Positions 19,100-31,866 are shown, counted from the stretch's first letter. The stretch: DNA of 64,000 bases from Companilactobacillus zhachilii (GCF_003606365.2 NZ_CP031933.2:2232001-2296000); one strand, 5' to 3'. Made by a program: numbers and translations. Notes: generated by a model from the sequence alone, not told the origin.

Positions 19100-21496
19100 T
19101 TATGTATTGTTGGATCCAATTCCATCAATCAAAGACCAAGTTATCTTTCCTGTATACGTCCCACTGGTATTATTATTATCATTAACTTTCAAAAACATTC
19201 CCAACTTGCTATTCCATTCATTTGTCACATTGATTGTTTGCTTGGAATCAGAATCTTTACTATTAGTGTATATGCCTGTCAAATTTTTCAATGGTAATAT
19301 TTTCCCCATAATATTTTTGTAAACTATTTCGCCCTTGAATACTTCACCTGTTGGCTTGCCTGACACTTCTTTCTCTAACGGTGAAGCACTTGCCTGCAAT
19401 GTCCAGCTATTCTTACCAATACGACCATCAACAACTTCAAGCTGCCATTCGCCTTTTCTTGGAACAAGTTGTCCAGCATATCCGCCCTTAACAGTATCAA
19501 ATGCCACATCTTTACTAACCGTACCAAATTCTAATCCACCACCGATAAATATGTTGATTAAACTAGGAGATGTCCTTTTTCCAAAACTATCTTCTGCATA
19601 AATTTTTACGGTATTATTGCCTAAAATCAACTGTGTCTTTAGAATATCTAAATCAAAAAGTGCCTTGTCCGATAAGCTACCACTTAATTTAAAACCTTCG
19701 TAGTCCTTGTTATTAACACTGTAATGCACCGTAACATTCGAAGGACTAATATTCTTTCCGCTGGAATATCTAACCGTTCCCTTAATAGGAGTTTTTTCAG
19801 GTGTAAGATCCATCGATTTGTAATTTATCGTTCCAGAAGGATCAGTAGTCAACGACATTTCCGGAATCGTGATGGTAAATGGAGGTGTATCATCATCCAC
19901 AATAAAATTGTCACTAGCAAAATGGGCATGTTGCTTACCAATGTCAATCTGTTCACTTTGATTATTGACCGTAGTGTGTAACTCAATTTTTGCATGATTA
20001 TTTTCATTAGATAAACTTTTTTGCAATAAATGTTCAACTTTACCATTTTTAAATTCATTACTAGAAATATTTTCTCGATAATCTGGATTATTATCATAAG
20101 TTATCGTTCCATTAACAAAAGTGACTTCTTTGGGCAAATTCATTGAAGCTAGAATTTCACTCCACTCCTTAGAACCATTCTTATAATTTAAATCATAAAT
20201 AAAGTCGAGCTCATCACCAACATTTACTTTATTATCATTTCCAGGAATAGTATTTCCTTTAGTAGTATCTTTTAGACTAACCGATGAATCAGCATTAACA
20301 AATGATGGAATAGATTCAAAGACAATCAAATTATTTTCAGAGAACCTACCTGTACTACCAGTAAAGCCCCACCTTAATTTATTACTATCTCCAAGCTTGA
20401 AATGACTCATTTTTAACTTTTGTGTCTTGGTAGTATTCGAATTTAACATATTTCCATTAATATCTTTATCATCAAAGATGTATGTCAAACTACTAGTTGA
20501 GTGATCAAATTTAACAGTCATATGATGCCACTTAGAATTTGTTAGATTCAAATTATCTTCAAGGTTTTTATGATTCATTTTAAAAAATGCCCTAGTACCT
20601 ATATTTCCACTTCCGGTACCTAATACATACGTGGCATCATCATTTGGACCATCAAAATCAAAGTCATCATAAGAAGGACCATCAGGATAATCCATACTAA
20701 TATGTTGTCCCTTGATCTGTTGAATATACTTCATACTTCCATCATCATTTCTCCCAAAAGCCAAATCAGCATCAAATGAAACACCCTTACCGTTAATATC
20801 ATTTGCCAATGTTAAACGGTTTAAAAACGTATCGAATTCAATTGCAAAACTATTAGGAATTGCTGTTTGAGATATAGGAATATTAAATATAGAATTTGCG
20901 TTATCGAAGTCAGCTCCCCAAACTCCCAAAGTCTCACCAGGGGCCGGATTTCCATGAAATCTTGATATTGCCTTAATCCCTCCCCACTTATTCATTGCCA
21001 AGGGATTATCCTGCGCATTTTGAAGAACAAAAGCCATTCCGTCACCAACTTCTAATGGCTTACTTTGATCTATCGGTCTTCCAAAATATAACCACATTGA
21101 CATCGACTGGTCTTGGGAAATATCCAAAAAATTAGATTTATCTATATTACTCCAAATAGACCCCAATTGATTAAACCCGTGAGTTACTCTTAATATACCG
21201 GTTTTATCAGTCGTACCTTTTCTGATAACCTTTGAGGAGTTCATATTTTCACTTGAACCTTCGTTAGAAAAATCCCCTCTCAAAAAAGTTGGATCCGAAA
21301 TATCCAATCCTCTAGGTGCGCTATTAATAGCATTTTTCAAATCTTCAGGATCCGCTGCTTCTTCATCAACCTTAGAAACGTATTCGACATCCGCATATAC
21401 TTCATTAGTATTTAGCATTAATTCATATACAAAGATTAACTCAAAAAATATTAAAATTATAAGTAGTTTTTTATAAGTTTTTTTATCGGAAACCAT
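19100..21496 (-). CDS. Secreted L-type lectin / WxL-domain surface protein
   Basis: A cell-surface protein of about 798 aa. A signal peptide (KKLLIILIFFELIFVYELML, then EVYADV) is followed by an L-type lectin-like beta-sandwich (about residues 70-390; GMAFVLQNA, FAIEFDTFLN, WHHMTVKFD). Next come a DUF11-like beta domain with GDELDFIYDL, a bacterial Ig-like part and a C-terminal WxL domain with two W-x-L motifs (SWTLQAS and ITWSLIDG). WxL domains bind peptidoglycan non-covalently. The first ATG (21541) has no ribosome site; AGAAGG before the ATG at 21496 decides the start. Its usual WxL/DUF916 partner genes are absent here. Confidence 0.85.
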   Translation of the reverse strand: MVSDKKTYKKLLIILIFFELIFVYELMLNTNEVYADVEYVSKVDEEAADPEDLKNAINSAPRGLDISDPTFLRGDFSNEGSSENMNSSKVIRKGTTDKTGILRVTHGFNQLGSIWSNIDKSNFLDISQDQSMSMWLYFGRPIDQSKPLEVGDGMAFVLQNAQDNPLAMNKWGGIKAISRFHGNPAPGETLGVWGADFDNANSIFNIPISQTAIPNSFAIEFDTFLNRLTLANDINGKGVSFDADLAFGRNDDGSMKYIQQIKGQHISMDYPDGPSYDDFDFDGPNDDATYVLGTGSGNIGTRAFFKMNHKNLEDNLNLTNSKWHHMTVKFDHSTSSLTYIFDDKDINGNMLNSNTTKTQKLKMSHFKLGDSNKLRWGFTGSTGRFSENNLIVFESIPSFVNADSSVSLKDTTKGNTIPGNDNKVNVGDELDFIYDLNYKNGSKEWSEILASMNLPKEVTFVNGTITYDNNPDYRENISSNEFKNGKVEHLLQKSLSNENNHAKIELHTTVNNQSEQIDIGKQHAHFASDNFIVDDDTPPFTITIPEMSLTTDPSGTINYKSMDLTPEKTPIKGTVRYSSGKNISPSNVTVHYSVNNKDYEGFKLSGSLSDKALFDLDILKTQLILGNNTVKIYAEDSFGKRTSPSLINIFIGGGLEFGTVSKDVAFDTVKGGYAGQLVPRKGEWQLEVVDGRIGKNSWTLQASASPLEKEVSGKPTGEVFKGEIVYKNIMGKILPLKNLTGIYTNSKDSDSKQTINVTNEWNSKLGMFLKVNDNNNTSGTYTGKITWSLIDGIGSNNT

Positions 21497-21660
21497 AGAC
21501 ACGGCCTTCTTTAGTTTTTTTATTGTCAGCTTTATATACATATTGTATCAAAAGAATGACGATAAAAATCATAAACTTGATTTTATTTTTTTAAAAAATG
21601 AGTTATTTTTACTTGTGATTATTAATCCACCAAAGTACTTTTAAAATGTAATTAATTGAA

Positions 21661-21716
21661 AACCAAATAGGCCAATCCCTTTGCGTAAACGCATGCGCGA
21701 GGATTGACCTATTTTT
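21661..21716. terminator. Terminator-like hairpin downstream of mscL
   Basis: The stem AAATAGGCCAATCC / GGATTGACCTATTT encloses a GCGT-rich loop that can pair internally. The T run on the plus side is stronger than on the minus side, so it may mainly block antisense reading. Confidence 0.65.
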
Positions 21717-21801
21717 ATAATTTAAAATTGCTTTTATTCAACAACAAACTTAGTTCAAAAAAACTGAACTTATAAAATTGATCCAATATTAAAACAATAA
21801 A

Positions 21802-22212
21802 TTAATATCGGTTGTTATGGTCGTTTCTTTGTTGATAACGTAATAAATCACGGATTTGTTGTAAGTATTCAGTTTGTGGGTCAGGTATTTCTTCACCATT
21901 TTTATCAAACTTACTACGTGAACCGTCACGGCGCATTCTGTTCATCATCTTAACAATCATAAAGACCACAAACATAATGATTAGAAAATTGATCAAAGCA
22001 TTAATCATGTCACCGATTAAGAAATTAGCACCTAAAACTTGAAATTTCATATCTGATAGATCAATTTGTCCAATGATAAGTCCGATTAGCGGATTCAAAA
22101 GGTATGTAGTAATCGCTGATACTAAGTTATTAAAAGCAGCACCAACGATAACACCGACAGCTAAGTCAACAACAGTACCACGGGAAATAAATTCTTGGAA
22201 TTCCTTAAACAT
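21802..22212 (-). CDS. mscL: Large-conductance mechanosensitive channel
   Basis: A pentameric membrane channel that opens under membrane tension to release solutes on osmotic downshock. The protein of about 136 aa has the N-terminal amphipathic helix MFKEFQEFISRG, TM1 VVDLAVGVIVGAAFNNLV, a periplasmic loop and TM2 INALINFLIIMFVVFMIV. It ends in a charged cytoplasmic helix with a Gln/Asn-rich tail. The frame extends 13 codons upstream from a TTG, but AAGGAG before ATG 22212 and family length favour the shorter form. Confidence 0.94.
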   Translation of the reverse strand: MFKEFQEFISRGTVVDLAVGVIVGAAFNNLVSAITTYLLNPLIGLIIGQIDLSDMKFQVLGANFLIGDMINALINFLIIMFVVFMIVKMMNRMRRDGSRSKFDKNGEEIPDPQTEYLQQIRDLLRYQQRNDHNNRY

Positions 22213-22336
22213 CCTCGCCAAATCTCCTTCATTGATATTACCTTTTTTCAAAGTACAAACTTCACTTTACTATATTTTGAAAAAAATTAAAGTGGCATGA
22301 TTAATTTTTATTTAAATTTTAATTGGTTTGAAATGT

Positions 22337-22514
22337 GCCGTCTCCGGGAGGAAGAAATTTAAGCCACTGTGGGGACCGGCTCGAGCCAAGGTCTCGACCC
22401 TCGATTTTGAACTTTGAGAAAACCACTCAAATTTCAAAACTCGTCCCGTGGTGTAAGCACTAAAGTGCTAACGCCACCTTCACAGCGGCTTAAATTTCTT
22501 TCCCCCTCCGACTA
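22337..22514 (-). repeat. Family A structured repeat, copy A8 (reverse, unpaired)
   Basis: The outer stem is GGAAGAAATTTAAGCC with GGCTTAAATTTCTTTCC. The inner hairpin variant is TTGAGT against ACTCAA. It lies upstream of mscL with no forward partner; a family B repeat follows instead. Confidence 0.9.
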
Positions 22515-22529
22515 GTTTATTAATTATTT

Positions 22530-22675
22530 TTGACCTAAATATGCAGCATAAACGTGGAACAAAACATAGTTTTTTCTGCTTAAAACAAATGACGCCAGTA
22601 ACCCAAAATCGGATTGCTGGCGTCATTTGCCTTAATGCTCGAAAGCTGAACATATTTCGTTCCACTCTCATTTTT
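22530..22675. repeat. Family B terminator-like repeat, copy B2
   Basis: A full-length copy. Outer arms GTGGAACAAAACATAG and ATATTTCGTTCCACTCTC are near-complementary and enclose a strong hairpin, AAATGACGCCAGTAA with TTGCTGGCGTCATTT. It is the first structure after prs and the unexplained stretch beyond it. Confidence 0.8.
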
Positions 22676-22841
22676 AAATAATGTCATTTTAGAACCATAG
22701 TTTTGGCATTGGCTCTGAAACGGGTTACGGACGACTGAACCACAAATTTTTCTACACTTCCCAAATCATCCGCAAAGTACGCGGGTAATTCGTGAAGCTA
22801 GGAAAACTTTCTGGTTCAAAACGTCGTCCTCCACCCTCTTT
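22676..22841 (-). other. Unexplained stretch between prs and repeat B2
   Basis: No gene is called. On the minus strand, inverted segments GACGAC..GAACCA and TGGTTCA..GTCGTC could pair over about 100 bases. One frame stays open for some 37 codons between two stops, without a plausible start. It could be a prs 3' structure or the remains of a gene. Confidence 0.35.
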
Positions 22842-23825
22842 TTATTTAAGGTTCTTTCTTTCAAAACGTGTGTTGAACAATGGACTAACTGGTTCGTTAT
22901 CATGAACACGTTTGATTGCTTCACCGATAAGTGGTCCAACTGAAACTTGAACCATTTTATCAATAATCTTTTCCTTAGGGAGATTGATTGAATCTGTAAC
23001 AACCAATGTCTTGATTGGTGAAGCTGAAATCCTTTCAATAGCTGGGCCTGAAAGAATTGGGTGTGTACAACATGCGTAAACTTCAGTTGCACCAGCATCG
23101 ATAAGTGCTTGTGATGCAAGTGAAATTGTACCAGCAGTATCAATCATATCATCGATAATGATGGCACGTTTGCCTTTAACATTACCAATAATGTTCATAA
23201 CTTCGGCCACATTAGCACGAGGTCTACGTTTATCAATAATAGCAATTGGTGTCTTCAAGAATTCAGCCAATTTTCTAGCACGTGTAACACCACCATGATC
23301 AGGTGATACAACAACGGCATCTTCTTCTAGGTGATTTGTTAGGAAGTAATCAGCTAATAGAGGTGCACCCATCAAATGGTCAACTGGAATGTCAAAGAAT
23401 CCTTGAATTTGTGCAGCATGGAGATCAAGTGCAAGCACACGATCAACACCGGCACGTTCTAGCATATTAGCAACTAATTTAGCTGTAATAGGTTCACGTG
23501 AACGTGACTTACGATCTTGTCTAGCATATCCATAATATGGAATCACAACATTAATAACTGAAGCTGATGCACGTCTAAGTGCGTCAACCATGATCAATAG
23601 TTCCATCAAGTTATCATTAACTGGAGCTGAAGTTGATTGAATCAAGAATACTTCTGAACCACGAATACTTTCATCAATATTAATTTGGATTTCACCATCA
23701 CTAAAACGTGTAACTGATGACTTTCCTAGTGGTACACCAACCTCTTTAGCAATTTTTTCTGCCAAAGGCTTGTTTGAGTTCAATGCAAAAATCTTCATTG
23801 GTCGTTCGTTATTTTGACATGACAT
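22842..23825 (-). CDS. prs: Ribose-phosphate pyrophosphokinase
   Basis: Makes PRPP from ribose-5-phosphate and ATP for nucleotide, His and Trp synthesis. The 327-aa class I enzyme has [16 protein letters not shown] near 42, the ATP flexible loop region [18 protein letters not shown] near 105, [11 protein letters not shown] and the PRPP motif [14 protein letters not shown] near 228. It sits directly after glmU, the common Firmicutes order. The start is ATG 23825 with AAGGGTG about ten bases before; a second ATG nine codons on is an alternative. Confidence 0.96.
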   Translation of the reverse strand: MSCQNNERPMKIFALNSNKPLAEKIAKEVGVPLGKSSVTRFSDGEIQINIDESIRGSEVFLIQSTSAPVNDNLMELLIMVDALRRASASVINVVIPYYGYARQDRKSRSREPITAKLVANMLERAGVDRVLALDLHAAQIQGFFDIPVDHLMGAPLLADYFLTNHLEEDAVVVSPDHGGVTRARKLAEFLKTPIAIIDKRRPRANVAEVMNIIGNVKGKRAIIIDDMIDTAGTISLASQALIDAGATEVYACCTHPILSGPAIERISASPIKTLVVTDSINLPKEKIIDKMVQVSVGPLIGEAIKRVHDNEPVSPLFNTRFERKNLK

Positions 23826-23839
23826 TTAATTATTCACCC

Positions 23840-25228
23840 TTATTTCCATTCTTCACTTTTTGATAGTGGTAATCTATCCCAAAAATCTTCTTTATTTGTT
23901 TGTCTTTGACGTGCAATAGCCATTGCATGTTTAGGAATATCATTAGTAATTGTAGAACCTGCAGCGATAAATGAATGATCAGCCATTTCAACTGGGGCAA
24001 CAATATTTGAGTTGCTACCAATGAATGAATGGTCACCAATATTACTATGCCACTTCTTGACACCGTCATAATTTACAAAGACGACACCACAGCCAACATT
24101 AATATCAGTTCCAAGTGTAGCGTCACCAACATATGTTAAGTGTCCTACCTTAGTTCTGTCACCAATTTTAGCATTTTTAATTTCACAGAAATTACCAATA
24201 TGAACATCGCGGCCAATTTCAGCTTTTGGTCTAAGATGTGAGTTAGGGCCAATGTTACTACCCTTGTGCATAATGGCACTTTCAATCGTTGAGCTAATTA
24301 CTTCAACGTTATCTTGAATCTCTGAATCAGAAATTCTTGAACCTGAACCAATAACACATTCTGAACCAATCTTTGTTTGGCCAAAAATCTTTACGTTTGG
24401 TTCGATAACTGTATCGTTACCAATTTCAACATCGACATCAATATAAGTATTGTCAGGGTCGACAATTGTAACACCATCACGCATATGTGCTTCATTGATT
24501 CTTCTTTGCATGATTTTTTCAGCTTTAGCCAAAGCTACACGGTCATTAACACCTAATGATTCAGAAAGGTCAGCCATTTGATATGCAGAAACCTTCTTAC
24601 CTTGTTGCTTAAGCAATGAAATTACATCTGGCAAATAATATTCACCTTGAGCATTATCATTCTTAACTTTGTGCAAGTTTTCGAACAATAACTTGTTGTC
24701 AAAGCAAATTACACCAGTATTAATTTCTTGAATTTCTTGTTCACTTCTTGAGGCATCTTTTTGTTCAACAATCTTTTCAACATTACCATTACCGTCACGG
24801 ACAATACGACCGTAACCAAATGGATCATCAGCATGAGCCGTCAAAATAGTGGCAGCAGCGCCCTCTTTTTCATGAAAATCAAACAATTTTTCAAATGTAT
24901 CAGCAGTAAACAATGGTGTATCACCAGTCGCAACTAGTGTAATACCCTCTTTGTCACCTAAATCTTTTTCAGTTTGTAAAACAGCATGTCCTGTACCTAA
25001 TTGTTCAGATTGCAAAGCATACTTTGTTCTATCGCCTAGCAATTCCTCAACTTTATCAGCACCATTACCAATAACTGTTTCGATCATATCCGGTTGGATT
25101 TTTTCTACTTGAGTTAAAACATGGTCGACCATAGCTCTACCAGCAACAGGATGTAATACCTTGTACAATCTAGACTTCATTCTTGTGCCTTTTCCAGCAG
25201 CAAGAATTATTACATAACGATTCGACAT
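23840..25228 (-). CDS. glmU: Bifunctional GlmU (uridyltransferase / GlcN-1-P acetyltransferase)
   Basis: Makes UDP-GlcNAc, the precursor used by the MurA encoded in this window. The N-terminal nucleotidyltransferase has [11 protein letters not shown] at residue 10 and QLGTGHAV near 80. The C-terminal half (from about 250) is a left-handed beta helix of hexapeptide repeats ([30 protein letters not shown]) that carries the acetyltransferase. At 462 aa it is full length. It is followed closely by prs and preceded by purR. Confidence 0.96.
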   Translation of the reverse strand: MSNRYVIILAAGKGTRMKSRLYKVLHPVAGRAMVDHVLTQVEKIQPDMIETVIGNGADKVEELLGDRTKYALQSEQLGTGHAVLQTEKDLGDKEGITLVATGDTPLFTADTFEKLFDFHEKEGAAATILTAHADDPFGYGRIVRDGNGNVEKIVEQKDASRSEQEIQEINTGVICFDNKLLFENLHKVKNDNAQGEYYLPDVISLLKQQGKKVSAYQMADLSESLGVNDRVALAKAEKIMQRRINEAHMRDGVTIVDPDNTYIDVDVEIGNDTVIEPNVKIFGQTKIGSECVIGSGSRISDSEIQDNVEVISSTIESAIMHKGSNIGPNSHLRPKAEIGRDVHIGNFCEIKNAKIGDRTKVGHLTYVGDATLGTDINVGCGVVFVNYDGVKKWHSNIGDHSFIGSNSNIVAPVEMADHSFIAAGSTITNDIPKHAMAIARQRQTNKEDFWDRLPLSKSEEWK

Positions 25229-25302
25229 CAGAAACTCCCTTCAGTCATTCAAATATCCTTATATATAATAGCATTATTATATATGACTGCTCAATCAAGA
25301 AT

Positions 25303-26145
25303 TTATTCAAAATAACTGAAATCGGTATTAGCTAAATAATTCCCTGGTTCAACGTTTAAAATTTTATTTTGTGTATCGATTTTAGTTACTTTAAAAATTG
25401 ATGTAATCTCTGCATCACTAAATTGACTGTGCATATTAATGTTTTCCGCAAAGACCGTTGCACCAACAAAGATAGCGTTAAATTCAGAAATCAAACTACG
25501 CAATCCATTGATAGTACCGCCGCCTTTCATAAAGTCATCCACAACTAATACACGTGAACCCTCATCAAGACTACGTTTTGAAAGCTCCATCTTTTCAACT
25601 CGATCAGACGAACCTGATGCATAGTTAACACTGATAGTTGAGCCTTCAGTAATCTTAGAATCACGACGAACAATCACAAACGGAATGTTCAAGAAATTGG
25701 CAACACTTTGAGCAATTGGTATACCCTTAGTTGCCACCGTCATAACGACATCAATTGAACTTTGAGAATATTGAGTAGCAATCATTCGACCAACCGTTCT
25801 CAATAATTCAGGATCAGCCAATAAATCAGTTAAATACAAATAGCCACCTGGTAAAATTCGATTAAGTTCTACAAGGCGTTTTGAAGTACTTTCAACAAAT
25901 TCAGTAGCTTCTTTCTTAGAAATTCCCGGTGTAAAAATCACACCACCACCAGCTCCAGGCAAAGTTTCAAGAACTCCAATCCCCCGAATCATGAAAGTTC
26001 TACGCAAAATACCTAAATCCTCAGAAATTGATGACTTAGCTGATTCATAACGATCAGCAAAAAATGCCAAAGAAATCAGTGTATGTGGTCGTTCCAGTAA
26101 ATAGCGAGTCATGTCAATTAATCGTTCGCTTCTTCGTGTTTTCAT
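25303..26145 (-). CDS. purR: Purine operon repressor PurR
   Basis: A DNA-binding repressor of purine genes. An N-terminal winged helix (MKTRRSERLIDMTRYLLE) is followed by a phosphoribosyltransferase-fold domain with the PRPP loop RVLVVDDFMKGGGTINGL near residue 200, which senses PRPP. The 280-aa length fits. The frame opens seven codons earlier, but AGGAG eight bases before ATG 26145 sets the start. Its product complements the nearby PRPP synthase gene in purine control. Confidence 0.95.
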   Translation of the reverse strand: MKTRRSERLIDMTRYLLERPHTLISLAFFADRYESAKSSISEDLGILRRTFMIRGIGVLETLPGAGGGVIFTPGISKKEATEFVESTSKRLVELNRILPGGYLYLTDLLADPELLRTVGRMIATQYSQSSIDVVMTVATKGIPIAQSVANFLNIPFVIVRRDSKITEGSTISVNYASGSSDRVEKMELSKRSLDEGSRVLVVDDFMKGGGTINGLRSLISEFNAIFVGATVFAENINMHSQFSDAEITSIFKVTKIDTQNKILNVEPGNYLANTDFSYFE

Positions 26146-26255
26146 CTTTTTTTCTCCTAAAAACATATCTTCCTACAAGATTATAAAGCAAAACAATGAA
26201 CAATTCATGTTTTTTTAGCAGGAAACTCAGCGATTCCGTTAACTTTCAAATATGA

Positions 26256-26292
26256 TGACCAAAATTTTCTGCTCTTTCCGGCTAGTTCATTG
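26256..26292 (-). repeat. Family A remnant (reverse, right arm only)
   Basis: GACCAAAATTTTCTGCTCTTTCCGGCTAG matches the right end of copy A16 (GACCAAAATCTCTTGCTCTTTCCGGCTGG; each listed here as two abutting parts). The rest of the copy is lost. It is the reverse partner of A9 across the spacer module. Confidence 0.75.
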
Positions 26293-26310
26293 TTTGTTTT
26301 TGAATCAATA

Positions 26311-26427
26311 TTAAAGCATTATTTTCCCATCAATGACTAGAATTATAGGGTATAGAGCATGTCCTTAATCTTTTGACTTTAAAAATTATTTCAATTACAT
26401 AATCCAAAAATCAACTAGCACCACGAG
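26311..26427 (+). repeat. Island spacer module S, copy 1
   Basis: The stretch between the family A remnant and A9 contains a segment shared with two other islands. Landmarks are CATCAATGACTAG, TATAGGGTATAGAGCATG, CTTTTGACTTTA and AAAAATCAACTAGCA. The rest, 26428-26644, is AT-rich with no recognisable content. Confidence 0.8.
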
Positions 26428-26644
26428 TACCTAGATTGATTTTAAACTTAATCACCAATAAGAATAAATCCCATATCCGAACAATCAACCCAATCGAACA
26501 CACGACTAAGGCACTCTATACCTAGCCATTTTTTCTCATAACGATTATCCTAAAGTTCATTTGAAATCTTTAACTCTATTCTTTAAATATTCCAATAAAC
26601 CAGATACAAAAACTACCCCAAAAAACATTACTTATTCAAATACC

Positions 26645-26824
26645 CTAGCCAGCAGTTGCGAGAAATTCAGGCAGCCGTGAAAGTGGCGTTATGGCTTTAG
26701 CCATTACACCACGGGACGAGTTTTGAAATTTGAGCGAACTTCTCAAAGTTCAAAATCGAGGTCTGAGACCTTGGCTCAGACCGGTCCCCACAGCAGCCTG
26801 AATTTCTCGCAACTGCTGGCGGCA
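26645..26824 (+). repeat. Family A structured repeat, copy A9 (forward)
   Basis: The outer stem GTTGCGAGAAATTCAGGC with GCCTGAATTTCTCGCAAC is perfect. The hairpin variant is TTTGAG/CTCAAA. It faces the 3' end of veg. Confidence 0.93.
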
Positions 26825-26891
26825 TCTTTAAAACAACAAAAAAAAGCCTGAACAAGAAATGTTCAGACCATCTAATGAACGCTTATTATAG

Positions 26892-27179
26892 TTATTCTGC
26901 TTCAGCCTCAACGTCTGAGTCTGAATCTAATTCAGCAGGTTCATCGCTATCAAATTGTATATCAATTGATTTTGTTAACAAATCAGCATAGCTGTATGAA
27001 ACTCTTTCAAAGGAGTTTTCATTTTGATCTAAATCTACGACAAAAACTGAATGGAATGTTTCTGATAAAGTTCCGCGACGGCGGACAACCTTTTTACGAC
27101 CTGCTTGTGCAACAATCGTCAAATTCTCACCTAAGTGTGAATCTAAACGGCTCTTTATTGTCTTCAATGATGTTGGCAT
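26892..27179 (-). CDS. veg: Veg family protein
   Basis: A small protein (95 aa) with the Veg motif TIKSRLDSHLGENLTIVAQAGRKKVVRRRGTL (split here: TIKSRLDSHLGE, then GRKKVVRRRG) and an acidic C-terminal tail. Veg is conserved in Firmicutes next to rsmA; in B. subtilis it affects biofilm gene expression. The precise function is unsettled. The start is ATG 27179 with AAGGAG about 11 bases before; a GTG four codons upstream overlaps that site and is unlikely. Confidence 0.93.
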   Translation of the reverse strand: MPTSLKTIKSRLDSHLGENLTIVAQAGRKKVVRRRGTLSETFHSVFVVDLDQNENSFERVSYSYADLLTKSIDIQFDSDEPAELDSDSDVEAEAE

Positions 27180-27254
27180 TATAATAATCACTCCTTAGGA
27201 GTGAAATTTTACCACGTCTCACTGAAAATTTCAACAAAATAATACAATTGTAAT

Positions 27255-28136
27255 CTAATTTTTGCTAAATTCTAATGCCATTTGTTTAAATTGTTCAATT
27301 GAAACCTGCTCACCACGGGCGTTTTCCGCGATACCACATTTTTCAAAAACATTTTTTATTTTTTCACGATTTTCATCCGTACGACCTAACCAATTTAACA
27401 AATTGTTCATCAAACTCTTTCGTTTTTGCATGAAAGCTGAACGGACTAATTTATTGAAGAAAACTGGATCTTCAATATCAATTTGGTCCTTTGGCAAGCG
27501 ATCCAACACTGCAACTGCTGAATCAACTTTCGGTCTAGGAATAAACGATTTACTACCAACGATGCGGTCAATTCTCGCATTCATTTGTGTTTGCACTGCT
27601 ATGGAAAGTGAACCATATTCACGATGCCCCGGATTAGCCGTGATTCTTTCCGCAACTTCCTTTTGCATCATCAAAACTAATGATTGGAAAGGATAATCGC
27701 TATCAATCAAGTTCAACATGATTGGCGTTGTAATGTAGTAAGGCAAGTTAGCAACAACCTTAATTGTCTTACCTTCAAGCTTGTTATCTTTAACGAATTG
27801 ATCGAGATCAACTTTCAAAATGTCTTGATTGATGACATCAATATTTTGGTAATACTGCAATGTATCTGCCAAAACAGGAATCAAATTATCGTCAATTTCA
27901 AAAGCATAAACATGTTCAGCAACTTGAGCTAATTTTTCAGTCAACGCACCGATACCAGGTCCGATTTCAATCGCAATTTCATCAGACTTTAAACCACTGG
28001 CATCAACGATGTCGTCCAAAACTTTTTCATTGGTTAAGAAATTTTGTCCTAAACTTTTCTTTGCGCGTAACTTATATTTACGCATAATATCGTTTGTCCG
28101 AATAGGATCAGCAATACTTAATCTATTTTGTGTCAT
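27255..28136 (-). CDS. rsmA: 16S rRNA (adenine1518-N6/adenine1519-N6)-dimethyltransferase
   Basis: KsgA methylates two adenines in 16S helix 45 during 30S maturation; its loss gives kasugamycin resistance. The SAM motif EIGPGIGALTE is near residue 52 and the catalytic motif VVANLPYYITTPI near 130, with the NFL segment KKSLGQNFL. The start ATG 28136 lies inside the rnmV end (14-base overlap) with GGGAAGT before it, so translation is coupled. Confidence 0.95.
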   Translation of the reverse strand: MTQNRLSIADPIRTNDIMRKYKLRAKKSLGQNFLTNEKVLDDIVDASGLKSDEIAIEIGPGIGALTEKLAQVAEHVYAFEIDDNLIPVLADTLQYYQNIDVINQDILKVDLDQFVKDNKLEGKTIKVVANLPYYITTPIMLNLIDSDYPFQSLVLMMQKEVAERITANPGHREYGSLSIAVQTQMNARIDRIVGSKSFIPRPKVDSAVAVLDRLPKDQIDIEDPVFFNKLVRSAFMQKRKSLMNNLLNWLGRTDENREKIKNVFEKCGIAENARGEQVSIEQFKQMALEFSKN

Positions 28137-28704
28137 GAGTACTTCCCTTATCAAAATTTTTAACCGCAGCTAGTAAATCAGCTGGTGCAACTTGAAACAT
28201 ATTCAATCGATTCAAAAATTGTTTAGCATTCGTATAGCCAATTTTTAATTCCGAGCCGACCGCCAAACGACGTTGTTGTGAATCGGGTTCACCAATTAAA
28301 CCTAAGTCGACCATATCGGCATGATTATAATCAGCAAAATCAGCCTCGGTGTGGGTGTAAACAGCCGCTAATGCTTCCTTAATGTCAGCGTCTTTAGCAT
28401 GCTCAATACCCAAACTGCCATCACTGTGCTTGGGAACGGCCTTACTTCTTGGCAAAAAGGCTTGCTTAGCATCGGGAACAGCTTTTTGAATGATTGTTCG
28501 CAAACGATTGCCATTAAAATCAGGATCAGTAAAAATTATTACGCCCCGTTTTTGTTGAGCAATTTTTATTTGTTGAATGGTTTCCTCGCTTAAAGCTGAA
28601 CCAGTCGTTTCCAAAGTATCAATCCCATCATCACCAAAACAATCTTTTAAACGGTTCGTATCGGATTTTCCTTCGACTACAATAATTTCTTTTATTTTTT
28701 TCAT
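28123..28704 (-). CDS. rnmV: Ribonuclease M5
   Basis: A Toprim-domain nuclease that matures 5S rRNA. The Toprim motifs are EIIVVEGKSDTNRL near residue 5 and the acidic IIFTDPDFNGNRLR near 55. The 193-aa length is typical. The order tatD-rnmV-rsmA-veg is the standard Firmicutes order and supports the call. Confidence 0.95.
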   Translation of the reverse strand: MKKIKEIIVVEGKSDTNRLKDCFGDDGIDTLETTGSALSEETIQQIKIAQQKRGVIIFTDPDFNGNRLRTIIQKAVPDAKQAFLPRSKAVPKHSDGSLGIEHAKDADIKEALAAVYTHTEADFADYNHADMVDLGLIGEPDSQQRRLAVGSELKIGYTNAKQFLNRLNMFQVAPADLLAAVKNFDKGSTHDTK

Positions 28705-28706
28705 AA

Positions 28707-29467
28707 TTATAGATTATACACTTGGTGAGCATTGTTAAATGTATGTTCAGCAACCTCATTTGGTGTAATACCTTTATACTTAGCTATCGCGTCAACCACA
28801 TAACGGGTGTACGCTGGCTGATTGGCATGACCTCGATATGGTTCAGGGGTCAAATAAGGGGCGTCAGTTTCCACCAATAAGCGGTCAAGTGGTGTATGTT
28901 TGGCTGATTCATGTACTTCCGGGGCGTTTTTAAATGAAACGACGCCACTGTAAGAAATCCAAAGACCCAAATCCAAGAATTTATTGAGCCAATTAAGATC
29001 ACCGTTGAAACTGTGCATGATAATACCAGACTTTGACATATCATGATCTTTTAAAATTTGATACATGTCATCAAAAGCATCTCGACAATGAATTGAAACT
29101 GGCATGTTATATTGTTGTGCCACATCCAATTGTTGAATCAAAACCTTTTGTTGAATCTTAGGATCTGGATCTTCTTCCCAATGATAATCGAGTCCAATTT
29201 CACCAATACCAACAACTTCAGGCAACTTAATCTGATTGACTAATTGCTCTTCATTGTATTCTTTGGCAAATTCTGGATGCCAGCCGACAACAGCATGTAA
29301 TGGTTGATAATTTTGAGCCAAACGAATCGCTTCGATGTTGAACTCTTCGTTAGAACCAATAATTGCCATCTCAACAACATCTAACTCTTTAGCGTTATCA
29401 ATAAATTGTTGTGTTTTCCCGGCAAAAGCCTCGTCATTTAAATGTGTATGTGTATCAAAGATTTTCA

Positions 29468-29468
<1 letters not shown>
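28707..29468 (-). CDS. tatD: TatD family metal-dependent DNase
   Basis: A 253-aa TIM-barrel hydrolase. The metal ligands are visible: DTHTHLND at residue 5, the GEIGLDYHW glutamate near 91, SIHCRDAFD and the C-terminal VETDAPYL aspartate. Family members act as 3'-5' DNases. Its start overlaps the metG stop (TAATG). Confidence 0.94.
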
Positions 29469-31735
<2,267 letters not shown>

Positions 31736-31866
31736 TATTCAAAATTTATGTTTAACTTCTCGACCATCTAGATTTACAAAGTAAGAAAATAAGAACCAAA
31801 TAACCACTGCTGATACCTTAAAATCGAGAATTAAAATAAATTGAATTATCAAATCTAACCAATACA

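Noticed and set aside
22766..23143. 125-codon frame overlapping prs on the same strand
   Set aside because: Out-of-frame shadow of prs continuing into non-coding DNA.
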